Shown here: piece by piece, positions 33,673 to 42,653 of the stretch
Layout: the number at the start of each line of letters is the position of its first letter
How positions within the stretch are numbered: position 1 is the stretch's first letter
Assembly (NCBI RefSeq): GCF_024172085.1
Contig: NZ_JAMZDZ010000001.1
Location: forward strand, 1,798,001-1,862,000
Length of the DNA: 64,000 nucleotides
Direction: 5' to 3'
DNA from: Hamadaea flava
GTDB lineage: Bacteria > Actinomycetota > Actinomycetes > Mycobacteriales > Micromonosporaceae
Translations under genes and position numbers: made by a program
The notes under the pieces: generated by a model
What the model saw: the letters and a program-made list of their open reading frames with translations, nothing else
What the model was told of the DNA's origin: nothing
Databases searched by the model: none

Positions 33673-34623
33673 ATGAATCAGCACATCCTCGAACCGGCGG
33701 CTCAGGCGTTCGCCGACGCGGTCGCCCAGCCGCCGTTCCTGTACGAGCTCGGGGTGGATGGGGCCCGCAAGATCCTCGACGACGTCCAGGCGGCCCCGAT
33801 CGCCATGCCAGAAGTCGACGACAAGTGGATCATCGTCCCTGCGGCGGTGGGCGATGTGCGCGTGCGCATCGTCAAGCCCGTCGCCGCGGAGTCGGTCCTG
33901 CCGGCGATCCTCTACGTACACGGCGGCGGCTGGATCCTCGGCGACGCCGGTACGCACGACCGCCTGGTCCGCGAGCTGGCCACCGGGGTGCACGCCGCGG
34001 TCGTGTTCGTCGAGTACGACCGTTCGCCGGAGGCTCGTTACCCGGTCGCGATCGAGCAGGCGTACGCCACCGCGCAATGGATCACCCAGCACGGTGTCGA
34101 CGAGGGGCTCGACAGCGCTCGGCTGGCCGTAGCCGGGGACTCCGTCGGCGGCAACATGGCCGCGGTGCAGGCGATCCTGGCCAAACAGCGCGGCGACGTC
34201 ACCTTTGTCCACCAGTCGTTGTACTACCCCGTCACCGACGCCGGCCAAGACACCGGCAGCTACCGCGAATTCGCGGACGGACCGCACCTGACCGCCAAGG
34301 CGATGGCGTGGTTCTGGGACGCGTACCTGCCCGAGCACGACAAGCGCGATGACATCACGGTGTCGCCGTTGCGGGCAACCGTCGACGATCTCGCCGGGCT
34401 GCCCGAGGCATTCGTCCTGGTGGACGAGAACGACGTCCTTCGCGACGAAGGCGAAGCCTACGCCCGCAAGCTCACCGCGGCCGGCGTACGCACGACGAGT
34501 GCCCGCTACAACGGCACTCTGCACGACTTCATGATGCTCAATCCCGTACGCGAGACCGCCGCCTCGACGGCCGCGATCGAGCAGGCGATCCACGTCCTGC
34601 GCAAGGCCCTCGGCCGCGACTAG
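33673..34623 (+). CDS. alpha/beta hydrolase, HSL-type esterase/lipase
   Basis: A 316-residue esterase of the hormone-sensitive-lipase group. The oxyanion-hole motif is HGGGW (83-87), the nucleophile Ser lies in GDSVGGN (about 156-162), the acid is in VDENDVLRDEGE and the His is in NGTLHDFMML. It is cytosolic, with no signal peptide, and AAAGG precedes the ATG. It is driven from an ECF41-like promoter divergent to a LuxR-ATPase gene, so it may be induced in the same stress response. The ester substrate is unknown. Confidence 0.94.
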   Translation: MNQHILEPAAQAFADAVAQPPFLYELGVDGARKILDDVQAAPIAMPEVDDKWIIVPAAVGDVRVRIVKPVAAESVLPAILYVHGGGWILGDAGTHDRLVRELATGVHAAVVFVEYDRSPEARYPVAIEQAYATAQWITQHGVDEGLDSARLAVAGDSVGGNMAAVQAILAKQRGDVTFVHQSLYYPVTDAGQDTGSYREFADGPHLTAKAMAWFWDAYLPEHDKRDDITVSPLRATVDDLAGLPEAFVLVDENDVLRDEGEAYARKLTAAGVRTTSARYNGTLHDFMMLNPVRETAASTAAIEQAIHVLRKALGRD

Positions 34624-34675
34624 CGCCCGCCGTCATCCGACTCATCTGAGTAATCCACCGTAGAGGAGAACAACC

Positions 34676-35398
34676 ATGTCCGAGCAGAAGCCGACCATCG
34701 TCCTCGTCCACGGCGCGTTCGCCGAGTCCGCCAGCTGGGCCGGGGTCGTCGAAGGGCTCGCCGACCGCGACCTCGACGTCGTCGCGGTCGCGAACCCGTT
34801 GCGCAGCCTGCCGGGCGACGCCGCGTACGTGCGTGACGTCGTCGCGAGCATCGACGGGCCGGTCGTGCTCGTCGGCCACTCCTACGGCGGCATGGTCATC
34901 ACCGAAGCCGCTGCGGGCAACGACAAGGTCGCCGCGCTCGTCTACGTCTGCGCGTTCGCACCGGAGCACGGCGAGACCGCCTTCGAGCTGTCCACCAAGT
35001 TCCCGGGCAGCACCCTCGGCGCGGCGCTGGCCGCGTATCCGGTCTCGACCGGCGGCAACGAGTTCGCCATCCGGCCGGAGGCGTTCCACCACCAGTTCGC
35101 CGCCGACGTGTCGGCCGAGGTGGCCGCGATGATGTCCGCGACGCAGCGCCCGGTCACGCAGGATGCCCTCACCACTGGGCTGCGGTCGCAGCTGCCCGCG
35201 TGGAAGTCGATCCCGTCCTGGTTCGTCTTCAGCGACGCCGATCTCAACATCCCGGTCGCCCTGCACCGTTTCCTGGCCGATCGCGCCGGGGCCAAGGGCG
35301 TCCGCGAGGTGCCCGGCGCCTCGCACGCGATCAGCGTCTCCGCCCCCGATGCGGTGACCGAGTCGATCCTCGACGCCGTCTACGCGGTCGCGGCGTAA
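34676..35398 (+). CDS. alpha/beta hydrolase
   Basis: A 240-residue compact alpha/beta hydrolase resembling methylesterase/salicylate-binding-protein-like enzymes: VLVHGAFAESASW at the start, nucleophile Ser in VGHSYGGMV, candidate acid in VFSDADLNIP and His in PGASHAISVS. GAGGAG lies before the ATG. It lies 52 bp after the esterase gene with no terminator between, so the two are probably co-transcribed. It ends at a strong hairpin. Confidence 0.94.
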   Translation: MSEQKPTIVLVHGAFAESASWAGVVEGLADRDLDVVAVANPLRSLPGDAAYVRDVVASIDGPVVLVGHSYGGMVITEAAAGNDKVAALVYVCAFAPEHGETAFELSTKFPGSTLGAALAAYPVSTGGNEFAIRPEAFHHQFAADVSAEVAAMMSATQRPVTQDALTTGLRSQLPAWKSIPSWFVFSDADLNIPVALHRFLADRAGAKGVREVPGASHAISVSAPDAVTESILDAVYAVAA

Positions 35399-35409
35399 GC
35401 AGAACGCAG

Positions 35410-35442
35410 CGGAGGTCCCCGGTGTCGCACCGGGGACCTCCG
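35410..35442. terminator. 15-bp hairpin between convergent genes
   Basis: CGGAGGTCCCCGGTG and CACCGGGGACCTCCG pair perfectly around a TCG loop, 11 nt after the hydrolase stop and 16 nt before the end of the facing LuxR gene. Confidence 0.85.
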
Positions 35443-35458
35443 CCGGATGGCGGCACCG

Positions 35459-38221
35459 TCAGCGGAGACCTTCGACCATCAGCGCGGCGAGTTCACCTCG
35501 CGACTTGACGCCGACCTTCGGGAACAGTCGGTAAAGATGAGTGGTCACCGTACGCGGCGACAGGAACAGCCGCTCCGCGATCTCCCGGTTACTCAACCCG
35601 TCGCCGGCGAGGCGGGCGATCTGCTGTTCCTGCGGGGTCAACGAGTCGATCGCGTCGATCGGCTTGCGGCGCGACTCCCCCGTGGCCCGCAGCTCTGATC
35701 GCGCGCGTTCGGCCCACGGTGTCGCTCCGAGCGCGTCGAACGTAGTGGCCGCGGCACGCAGCAGCGGCCTCGACTCCGCGGCTCGGCGCTTGCGGCGCAG
35801 CCAAGCACCGTACGCAAGTTGCAGGCGGGCCCGCTCGAACGGCCAGTCGTGCAGATCTGCCGCCAGCGCCGAGTCGTACGCCTCCGCCGAGTCGGCCAGC
35901 ACCGCTTCGGCGTAGCGGAGACCGACAGCGAGTGCGGGCGAGCGGCTCGTCGTGGCGAGCGGCGTCAGTTCGGCCACGACGGCGCGTACCTCGTCGAGCG
36001 CGCCGCTGTGGGCCGCGGCCTCGGCCAGGTGACCGACGAGGGTGAGCCGGACATACGGGTGGTAGGCCACGTCCGCTGGATCGAACACGCGAAGCAGCTC
36101 CTGTACCGCCTCCTCCGGCCGACCCTCGACGAACGCGACCACCCCGCGGATACGCTGCGTCAACGCCAGCATCGGGTGCATGCCGGCCGAGTGCAACACC
36201 GTCTCGCCTCGCTCGGCGATCTCAGTAGCGGTCTTTCCGTTGCCGCGCAAAGCCTCCGCCATGCCAAGCTGAAGCTCGGCCTGCAACGCGTACGCGGGCC
36301 GGTCGACCTCGCTGGCGAGCGCTATGCCCTCGGTCGCCGTCGGCATGGCTGCCCGCACGTCGCCGGCGGTGGCGGCGTTGTAGGCCAGGCTCGTCAGGGC
36401 GTTCGTCAGCGAGACGATCCGGCCCTTCCTCCGCAGAGCGGCCGCACTCGTCGTCAGAAACGCGTTGGAGAGCGCGAACGCGCCGAGCGCCGAGGCGGCG
36501 ATGCCCAGGTCGCAGCTCTCCCAGGGCTCGAGATCCAGCCGATCCTGCAAGGCGGTCAGACGGTCAAGGCAGTAGGCCCCGCGTTCGACCGGCCCGGCCA
36601 TCGCCAGCGCGTAGATCACTCGCCAGTCGACCACCTGAGCGCCGACCTGCTCCACCACACGCACGTAGCGCATCCTGGTGTCGTCGTCGGGGTTCGACCA
36701 GAAGAATCTCAGGCTGATGCTGTTCATCGTCTCGAGCGCGAGCCCCAGGTCGTCAGCACCTCGCATGCTGTCGATGTGCTCGGCGTAGATGCCCAACCGG
36801 CTGCTGCCAGTCCAGCCCGTGGCCAGGTACACCTCCGGGTACCACGTCAGCCGCAACCAGTCCGACGGGCGCAGGTCCGCACCTTCCAGCAGGGCGAGCA
36901 GGCGGCGTACGGAATCCATGTCGCCTTGCTCGCCGGCGATCCCAGCCGCCCAAAGCAGCCGGCTGCCCCGCTCCTGCGGATCTTCGCTGAGCTGGGCGGC
37001 GCGCTCCATAGCGGCCAGCGCGATCGCACCGGCCTGCCGGTCGGCGGCTCGGATGGCCGCGGCGGCAAGGTCAACGGCGAGCGTCTCGTCGGGGCCGGCA
37101 GCCGCTGCCGCCCGATGCCATAGCCGCCGATCGTGGCCGGTCACAATCTCCGCGAGGCAGGCGTGCACCCGCCGCCGCTGAGTGACCGCCGCCGACTGCC
37201 GCAGTGCCGAACGCATCAGCGGGTGCCGAAACCGCACCTGGTACTGCTCGTCCACGCTGATCAGCCGACCGGCAACGGCCGGCTCGACGTCGTCGACCGT
37301 GGCGGGCCGGTCCAAGAACCGGGCCGTCGCGGCAAGCACCTCATCGAGGTCGTCGCCGTCATCGAGCGCTGCGACCAGCAGTAGCGCACGCGTCTCGGCC
37401 GGCAGTTGGTCGGCCAGCCCCACGAACGTCTGCTCGACTCGGGTGCTCAGCGGAAGCGAGGATGGCGACAGTGCGGTATGGCCGGTTCGCGCGGCCAGTC
37501 CGCCGAGCTCGACCAGTCCAAGTGGGTTGCCCGCCGCCTCGGCGAGCACGCGATCGCCTAGCGCCGGTGAAAGCTCGGGCGCGATTTGGTCGAGCAGGGC
37601 GCGGGCGTCGGATGGTTCCAGCGGTTCCAGCGGCAATTGCGGCAACGCGGCGGCGGCGAGCAGCCGCTCGACATCAGCGCTGTCACGGACCGTCATCACG
37701 AGCGCGACCGGATCCGCCGCCAGCCGCCGGGCGACGAAGGCCAGCACGTCCCAGCTCGCCCGGTCCAGCCACTGCGCGTCCTCGACCGCGAGCAGGACGG
37801 GTTCGTCGATCGTGCCGAGCAGGCCGAGCACCTCGACGCCGACCTGGAACGGCGACTCACCCGCCGCAGCGCCCAGGCCCGGACGCACCCGATGGAGCAG
37901 TTGCTGCACCCCGGCGTACGGCAAGTGGACCTCAGCCTGCACGCCGGTGGTGGTCAGCACACGCATGCCGCGTTCCACGGCTCGCGCACGAGTCTCGCCG
38001 AGCAGCGCAGACTTGCCGATACCGGCCTCACCTCGAAGGACGAGCGCGCCGCCGCGGTCATGAACGGCCTCGTCCAGCAGAGTCGTCAGCGCCTCGGTCT
38101 GTATCGCCCGGCCGACGATCACCAGATGCCTCGGGCCGATACCGGTTGTGTCCGCGACTCCCGCAGTCCTCGTGCTCCGCCCGCCATCCGGTCCCCCTGC
38201 CTGCTGCCGACGATCATGCAT
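35459..38221 (-). CDS. LuxR family regulator with AAA ATPase domain (LAL type), second copy
   Basis: A 920-residue paralogue in architecture of the 30.7-33.5 kb regulator: Walker A GEAGIGKSA, Walker B LLAVEDAQWLD, helical middle, and C-terminal LuxR helix-turn-helix (LTPQEQQIARLAGDGLSNREIAERLFLSPRTVTTHLYRLF). ATG 38221 and TTG 38230 are both possible starts. An ECF41-like promoter (TGTCACG-N16-CATC) lies just upstream and shares TCTCTTGC with the first copy. The ligand and targets are unknown. Confidence 0.93.
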   Translation of the reverse strand: MHDRRQQAGGPDGGRSTRTAGVADTTGIGPRHLVIVGRAIQTEALTTLLDEAVHDRGGALVLRGEAGIGKSALLGETRARAVERGMRVLTTTGVQAEVHLPYAGVQQLLHRVRPGLGAAAGESPFQVGVEVLGLLGTIDEPVLLAVEDAQWLDRASWDVLAFVARRLAADPVALVMTVRDSADVERLLAAAALPQLPLEPLEPSDARALLDQIAPELSPALGDRVLAEAAGNPLGLVELGGLAARTGHTALSPSSLPLSTRVEQTFVGLADQLPAETRALLLVAALDDGDDLDEVLAATARFLDRPATVDDVEPAVAGRLISVDEQYQVRFRHPLMRSALRQSAAVTQRRRVHACLAEIVTGHDRRLWHRAAAAAGPDETLAVDLAAAAIRAADRQAGAIALAAMERAAQLSEDPQERGSRLLWAAGIAGEQGDMDSVRRLLALLEGADLRPSDWLRLTWYPEVYLATGWTGSSRLGIYAEHIDSMRGADDLGLALETMNSISLRFFWSNPDDDTRMRYVRVVEQVGAQVVDWRVIYALAMAGPVERGAYCLDRLTALQDRLDLEPWESCDLGIAASALGAFALSNAFLTTSAAALRRKGRIVSLTNALTSLAYNAATAGDVRAAMPTATEGIALASEVDRPAYALQAELQLGMAEALRGNGKTATEIAERGETVLHSAGMHPMLALTQRIRGVVAFVEGRPEEAVQELLRVFDPADVAYHPYVRLTLVGHLAEAAAHSGALDEVRAVVAELTPLATTSRSPALAVGLRYAEAVLADSAEAYDSALAADLHDWPFERARLQLAYGAWLRRKRRAAESRPLLRAAATTFDALGATPWAERARSELRATGESRRKPIDAIDSLTPQEQQIARLAGDGLSNREIAERLFLSPRTVTTHLYRLFPKVGVKSRGELAALMVEGLR

Positions 38222-38243
38222 CAGGCCCAAGTCCAGGGCAAGA

Positions 38244-38270
38244 GATGCAGGTCACCGATCGTCCGTGACA
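38244..38270 (-). promoter_or_regulatory. ECF41-like promoter for the second LuxR-ATPase gene
   Basis: On the minus strand TGTCACG, 16 nt, CATC, followed by TCTTGC. The first eight bases and the TCTCTTGC after the spacer match the promoter of the other LuxR-ATPase gene. Confidence 0.5.
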
Positions 38271-38287
38271 GGATCCGGCTGCCCTGG

Positions 38288-38923
38288 CTACACCTCCGTC
38301 TCGACGGCGTTCCGGAGACTTCGGCACGACATCAGCAACTCGCTGAGGCCGACCCTCCGGCCCGCAACCGGTCGCCTGCCTCGGCTTCTTTCCGCGCCAC
38401 CCGCTACTGCCGTCCGCAGATGCTTGCGGGCCCGGCTCACCAGCTGGCGGGCGTACACGGCGGTGATCTCAAGAACCTCCGCGATCTGCTCATACGGGTA
38501 CACGAAGGCTTCGCGAAGGACATAGGCCGCCCGCTCCGCGGGAGCGAGTCTCTCCATCAGCAGCAGGCACGCGAACTCGAGTGCCTCGGCCCGTTCCGCC
38601 CCCAGCGCCGGGTCGGCACTGGTGTCCACGGGCTCCGGCAGCCATTGCCCGGAGTAGGTCTCCCGCCGCGAACGGGCCGACTGGATGACGTTGATGGACA
38701 GGCGCGTGGTCGTCAGCGCCAGGAAGGCCGACGGGTTGGCGATGGCCGAGCGGTCGGTGCGCTGCCAGCGCACCCAAGCTTCCTGAAGCACATCCTCGGC
38801 CTCGGTCACACTGCCCAGCATTCGGTAGGCGATGCCGAAGAGACGCGGCCGCGTCTCGACGAAAACGGCGACTGCCTCTTCCAGCGTGTACGCCCGCGTC
38901 GGCCGCTCTGAATCGACGCCCAT
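38288..38923 (-). CDS. ECF sigma factor, SigJ/ECF41-like, lacking the SnoaL domain
   Basis: A 211-residue sigma factor closely similar to the one at 28.8 kb: region 2 (RPRLFGIAYRMLGSVTEAEDVLQEAWVRW), the same ITV-type linker (RSRRETYSGQWLPEPVDT) and region 4 (ERLAPAERAAYVLREAFVYPYEQIAEVLEITAVYARQLVSRA). The C-terminal 35 residues are Arg-rich and unrelated to SnoaL, so the regulatory domain is gone. ATG 38923 is the likely start, without a clear ribosome site. A GTACGTAA direct repeat lies 62-79 bp upstream. No anti-sigma gene is adjacent. Confidence 0.88.
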   Translation of the reverse strand: MGVDSERPTRAYTLEEAVAVFVETRPRLFGIAYRMLGSVTEAEDVLQEAWVRWQRTDRSAIANPSAFLALTTTRLSINVIQSARSRRETYSGQWLPEPVDTSADPALGAERAEALEFACLLLMERLAPAERAAYVLREAFVYPYEQIAEVLEITAVYARQLVSRARKHLRTAVAGGAERSRGRRPVAGRRVGLSELLMSCRSLRNAVETEV

Positions 38924-38984
38924 CGAAACTGTATCGGCACCATGAACCATGAACCGAACGTAGGAGCGACCAGCGGTTGCCTGC

Positions 38985-39002
38985 GTACGTAAGAGTACGT
39001 AA
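38985..39002. promoter_or_regulatory. GTACGTAA direct repeat, putative operator
   Basis: GTACGTAA occurs at 38985-38992 and 38995-39002, a 10-bp period (one helical turn), with each copy holding the palindrome TACGTA. It lies upstream of the ECF sigma gene and near the end of the hydrolase gene. Confidence 0.5.
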
Positions 39003-39051
39003 TTCGGCGGACCATCTGAGCCAGGCGGCGCGTCGGCAGCGACGTCGGGCG

Positions 39052-40326
39052 TTACTTCTCCGCGGCGCCCGGCTTGGCGAGTCGGCGGCGCAGCCGGGCG
39101 ACCAGACCGGAGGGGGCCGGCGCGAGCCAGCGCACGATGGTCTCGACGACCTCGGGGTCTATGTTCTGGGGCCGTGCATAGTCCTCTGGTGTGGACGGTC
39201 GGCTGCCGGAGAAGAACAGGTGGTCGTCGGCGTCGAGCACGTGGATCGTCACGTCCGCCCGGCCCGCGAGCCCCGCGCGCCAGCGGGTCAGATCGTCGGC
39301 GACGGTGACTTGGTAATCCCGGCCGCCCTGCAGGACCAGGATGGGGCGGTCGACTGCGGCCGCGGTCGCGACTTGGTCGTACGCCCGCGCGTCGAGCCAG
39401 TACGCCGCCGGCCACCCGAACAGCAGCTCGGTTGCAGGGGTAGCGACCGACAGATCCGGGTCCTCCACGGCGGCCGCCTGGCGGGCGAGCAGGTCGGCCG
39501 TCCCCGCCGCGCCGGGATTGAGGCTGACGAGGTGACGAGCGACGCGTACGGCGGCGGTTGGCAGCGGGGCGGCGTCTGCGGCGAGCATGACGAGGCCGGC
39601 GATCGCGGGCTCTTCGGCCGCGATCCGGGGCGCTACCTTGCCGCCGCCGCTGTGGCCCAGCACATAGATCCGGCCGGCATCCACACCAGACGTCCGCCGC
39701 AAGAGGTCGAGCGCGGCCCGGGTGGGCGGCGCGTACTCGTCCATCATCGTGTACGGATCGGGGCCGAAGACCGGCTTGTCGAAGCGAACGACGGCGACAC
39801 CCCGGCTGGCGAGCCCCCAGGCGAGATCCTTGAGCGGCTTGTTGGGCCCAGCGGTGCCGTCTCGGTCGAACGGCCCGGCCCCGGCGAGCAGGATGACCGC
39901 CGGCCCGGTCGGGGACTTCGGCAGCGTCAGGCTGCCCATGACCTCACCGAGGGCCACCTCGCGCTCGGTGAACCTGCCGGGCTTGGCATAACCGGGCGCC
40001 TGCCAGCTCTGCCCTAGTGGTGGCGCCAGCCGCAGGCCCTGCACCTGGCCGGCGTCGTCGACCGACAGCACGAGCGTGAACCCGCCCTGTGCACCGGTCA
40101 CCGGCACGCTCACCCGAATGCGCCCGTCCACCGACTCGCTCACCGGTTCCCCGACAGTCAGGTGTGGTCCCGCCTTGGCCGCTTCGGCCATCCAGGCCGT
40201 CCGTAGGGCCTCCGCCGACACGACTGCCCGGAGCGGGGCTGCGAACAGTGCCTCGATGTCGGCGAAGCCACCCTCGACAGCCAGCGCGGCAACGTGCGCG
40301 GCGATGCTCTCCGACTCCAGCCTCAT
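39052..40326 (-). CDS. alpha/beta hydrolase with N-terminal DUF3887-like domain
   Basis: A 424-residue protein: an N-terminal alpha+beta domain (about 1-115, resembling DUF3887) followed by an alpha/beta hydrolase of the dienelactone/acyl-peptidase type with LLAGAGPFDRDGTAGPNKPLKDLA, RFDKPVFG, nucleophile Ser in VLGHSGGGKVAP, acid in VLQGGRDYQV and His in DADDHLFF. No signal peptide is seen, so it is probably cytosolic. ATG 40326 was chosen over 40380 because GGGAG precedes it. It is divergent from an ArsR-type regulator gene with an inverted repeat in between. Confidence 0.9.
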   Translation of the reverse strand: MRLESESIAAHVAALAVEGGFADIEALFAAPLRAVVSAEALRTAWMAEAAKAGPHLTVGEPVSESVDGRIRVSVPVTGAQGGFTLVLSVDDAGQVQGLRLAPPLGQSWQAPGYAKPGRFTEREVALGEVMGSLTLPKSPTGPAVILLAGAGPFDRDGTAGPNKPLKDLAWGLASRGVAVVRFDKPVFGPDPYTMMDEYAPPTRAALDLLRRTSGVDAGRIYVLGHSGGGKVAPRIAAEEPAIAGLVMLAADAAPLPTAAVRVARHLVSLNPGAAGTADLLARQAAAVEDPDLSVATPATELLFGWPAAYWLDARAYDQVATAAAVDRPILVLQGGRDYQVTVADDLTRWRAGLAGRADVTIHVLDADDHLFFSGSRPSTPEDYARPQNIDPEVVETIVRWLAPAPSGLVARLRRRLAKPGAAEK

Positions 40327-40355
40327 CCCAACTCTCCCTGGCCCGACGCCACCAT

Positions 40356-40389
40356 TCTCACAACATGCGAACGGTAGCACATTATGAGA
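40356..40389. promoter_or_regulatory. imperfect inverted repeat in a divergent promoter
   Basis: TCTCACAACATG (40356-40367) and CACATTATGAGA (40378-40389) are inverted with 9 of 12 matches and a 10-bp spacer, between the hydrolase and the helix-turn-helix regulator gene. It is a likely operator for that regulator. Confidence 0.55.
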
Positions 40390-40399
40390 TCATTGCTGG

Positions 40400-40939
40400 A
40401 TGGAGACCCTGGAACTGCTCGGCCACCCGGTACGCCTGCGGATCGTGCACGCCCTGCGTGGCGACCGGCTGCTCACCACGACCCAGCTGGCAGCCCTGCT
40501 CCCGGATGTGTCGAAGGCGATGGTCTACCGTCATGTCGATCTGCTGACCGAGGGCGGAGTCCTGGAGGTGGCCGAAGAGCGCCGCGTACGCGGTGCGGTC
40601 GAACGCCACTACCGGCTACGCCGAGAGCGGGCCGGCATCGACCCGGCCGAGGCGAGCACGTTCACCTCTGACGACCACCGGCGCTGCTTCGCGGCCGCCG
40701 TCGCCGCCCTCGTCGCCGAGTTCAACGCCTACCTCGACCGGCCGAAGACCGATCCGGCCGCCGACCCAGTCGGGTACCAGCAGCACGCCATCTGGCTGGA
40801 CGAGAAGGAACTGCACGCGATGATCCGGGAGCTGCGCGCAGCCATCGTGCCTCGCCTGGGCAACAAGCCCGCCGCAGGCCGGACGCGTTACCTGCTCAGT
40901 CCCATCCTCTTCCCCAGCGAGGAATCCCCGCCGTCCTGA
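40400..40939 (+). CDS. ArsR-type winged helix-turn-helix regulator
   Basis: A 179-residue regulator. The N-terminal winged helix (LLGHPVRLRIVHALRGDRLLTTTQLAALLPDVSKAMVYRHVDLLTEGGVLEVAEERR) belongs to the ArsR/HTH_20 type; the C-terminal 100 residues are helical, as in ligand-binding relatives. There is no cysteine cluster, so metal sensing is unlikely. It probably represses the divergent alpha/beta hydrolase gene and itself through the inverted repeat between them. The start at 40400 has no ribosome site and may be leaderless. Confidence 0.9.
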   Translation: METLELLGHPVRLRIVHALRGDRLLTTTQLAALLPDVSKAMVYRHVDLLTEGGVLEVAEERRVRGAVERHYRLRRERAGIDPAEASTFTSDDHRRCFAAAVAALVAEFNAYLDRPKTDPAADPVGYQQHAIWLDEKELHAMIRELRAAIVPRLGNKPAAGRTRYLLSPILFPSEESPPS

Positions 40940-41029
40940 CCGCAGCGGGGTTCGCCGAACGAAGGGTTTGCCGAACGAAGCCGATGCCTGGCGCGGGATG
41001 GCGCACCGCTGGACTGAACCGGCCCTGGT

Positions 41030-41069
41030 CGCCGTCCAGCGGGAAGCCTGTTCCCCCCGCTGGACGGCG
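41030..41069. terminator. 14-bp hairpin between convergent genes
   Basis: CGCCGTCCAGCGGG (41030-41043) pairs perfectly with 41056-41069 around a 12-nt loop, between the regulator gene and the facing secreted PLC-like gene. Confidence 0.82.
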
Positions 41070-41093
41070 ATGCGGCCCAGTAGATGACTCGGC

Positions 41094-42545
41094 TCAGTAC
41101 ACGTATGTCGGCCGGTTCGACAGATACAGCCGGTACCACGGGTCGTACGGGTAGTCCGTCGACGGATAGGTCGGGATCGGCAGGCCCGTGCTGTCTTCCG
41201 CGAACCGCGCCACCCGGACCAATCGCTCGTTCTTGACGTCGTTCATCCAGGTCGTCTGCGGCACTCCCCGGTTGGCCGTGATCGCGGCGAACGGCGCGTT
41301 CCACAGCAGCGTCAGGTAGGTCTCGCGGTCCTTCTGATCGTCGTAGCCGACCTCGGTCCCCATGATCTGCGGATAGATGATGCGATGCCACGAATCGCTG
41401 GTGATCGGGTTCATGGAGTACTGCAGGACGCCCGCCATCCCGTCGGGGAAGTAGCCGGATTCGACCGTGATGACCTGGCCTTGGCGGTTCTCGGCCTGAT
41501 CGTTACGATGCCGGGGCCAGCTCGTCGTCTGCGACCCACCCCACAAAATCTTTCCGAGGCTGACCTGCGCAACGCGCTCGATGCGAGTGTTCGGGTCGGA
41601 CGGATCCTGATGGATCTCGCTGAGGATCCGGGCTCCGGTCCACTTCAGCGACGGGTGGCTCCCCTTCATGAGCGAGGTGCTCGGAACCTGCCAGGTGAGC
41701 TGGCCACCGGGCTCCACGTGGCCCAGTCGGTACCAGAGCGCGGCCGCGCTCGGCGATTGGTGGACCTCGACGAGGATGCCGGAGTCGGTCAGCGCCACGA
41801 CCGGGTTGCTGCCGGTGTCGTAGCGGCCGTGGGTCAGCCAGGTGACGGTCCAGTCGCTTTGGACCTGCCCGGTCCAGTACCAGAGCGTGCCGTGCCCCGA
41901 GTCGTGGACCTCTACGACCTGGCCGCTGTCATTGATCGCCACGGCGGGATTCACCCCACGGTCCCGCAGGTACGCCAGCCGCGATTCCACCTGGCCGGAG
42001 AGCACGGGGATGATTTTGCCGCGGTAGTCGTAGACCCGGCGGTCGATCCCCGGTAGTGCGAGCCGGCTGCGGCCGAAGACCGAAATGAGGTTGTTGACGA
42101 GGACGGCGCTGCTGCCCTGCTCGTTGTTCAGATTGCTGTGGGTCGCGAGCACCAGCGTGATCGGCGCGGCGGTCCGGTTCTGGTCCGACCACTGCTTCAC
42201 GACGAGCAGCCAATCGGTCAGCTGATTGGTCCGCGGGTTGCCGCCGCCGTGGTACACCTTGTCGCCCGGGGACTCGTCACCCACCTCGAACCGGCCGTGG
42301 GCCAGATGGACGTCGAACTCGAGCTGGCGGACGTGGGCGTTCAGCTGTGACCGCAGGTCGCCGCGATCGCCGCCGATGTCGCCGGAGAAGCTGTCGTGAG
42401 TGGAGGCGAAGACGGCTTCGCCGAACCTCGGATCGCTGCTCTGGGGCGCCCCCGCTGTCGGTGCCGCCGTGCCCGGCGCCGCCAGAGCGGAGCAGGCGGT
42501 CGCCGCGATGAGCGCCGTGACGAGCAGTCGCATGGGTTTGTGCAA
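41094..42545 (-). CDS. secreted PI-PLC X-domain-like protein
   Basis: A 483-residue exported protein. After a signal peptide (MRLLVTALIAATACSALA) comes a phosphatidylinositol-phospholipase-C-like X domain with the first catalytic His in ASTHDSFSGD and acidic residues in QLEFDVHLAHGRFEVGDES, then a beta-rich region of repeated units (VAINDSGQVVEVHDSG, VALTDSGILVEVHQSP) like a propeller. It is probably a secreted phosphodiesterase. The start is set by the ribosome site: AAGGAGG lies 5 nt before TTG 42545, five codons before the ATG 42533 that would otherwise be chosen. Confidence 0.84.
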   Translation of the reverse strand: MHKPMRLLVTALIAATACSALAAPGTAAPTAGAPQSSDPRFGEAVFASTHDSFSGDIGGDRGDLRSQLNAHVRQLEFDVHLAHGRFEVGDESPGDKVYHGGGNPRTNQLTDWLLVVKQWSDQNRTAAPITLVLATHSNLNNEQGSSAVLVNNLISVFGRSRLALPGIDRRVYDYRGKIIPVLSGQVESRLAYLRDRGVNPAVAINDSGQVVEVHDSGHGTLWYWTGQVQSDWTVTWLTHGRYDTGSNPVVALTDSGILVEVHQSPSAAALWYRLGHVEPGGQLTWQVPSTSLMKGSHPSLKWTGARILSEIHQDPSDPNTRIERVAQVSLGKILWGGSQTTSWPRHRNDQAENRQGQVITVESGYFPDGMAGVLQYSMNPITSDSWHRIIYPQIMGTEVGYDDQKDRETYLTLLWNAPFAAITANRGVPQTTWMNDVKNERLVRVARFAEDSTGLPIPTYPSTDYPYDPWYRLYLSNRPTYVY

Positions 42546-42653
42546 CAAGACCTCCTTGGTCGTCGACAGAAGGCGACTGCGGGGGTTGCCGCCAAAATGT
42601 GACAATATCGCATAAATCACTTACTTCTGGCTATTGCGCAACGTGGCACCCCT

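Noticed and set aside
37670-37700. A further TGTCACGG site on the plus strand
   Set aside because: It lies inside the LuxR-ATPase coding region with no gene start in the right direction, so it is probably chance.
42570-42610. TGTCACA on the minus strand before the PLC-like gene as another ECF41 promoter
   Set aside because: There is no GTC at a 16-nt spacing; the nearest GTC is about 20 nt away.
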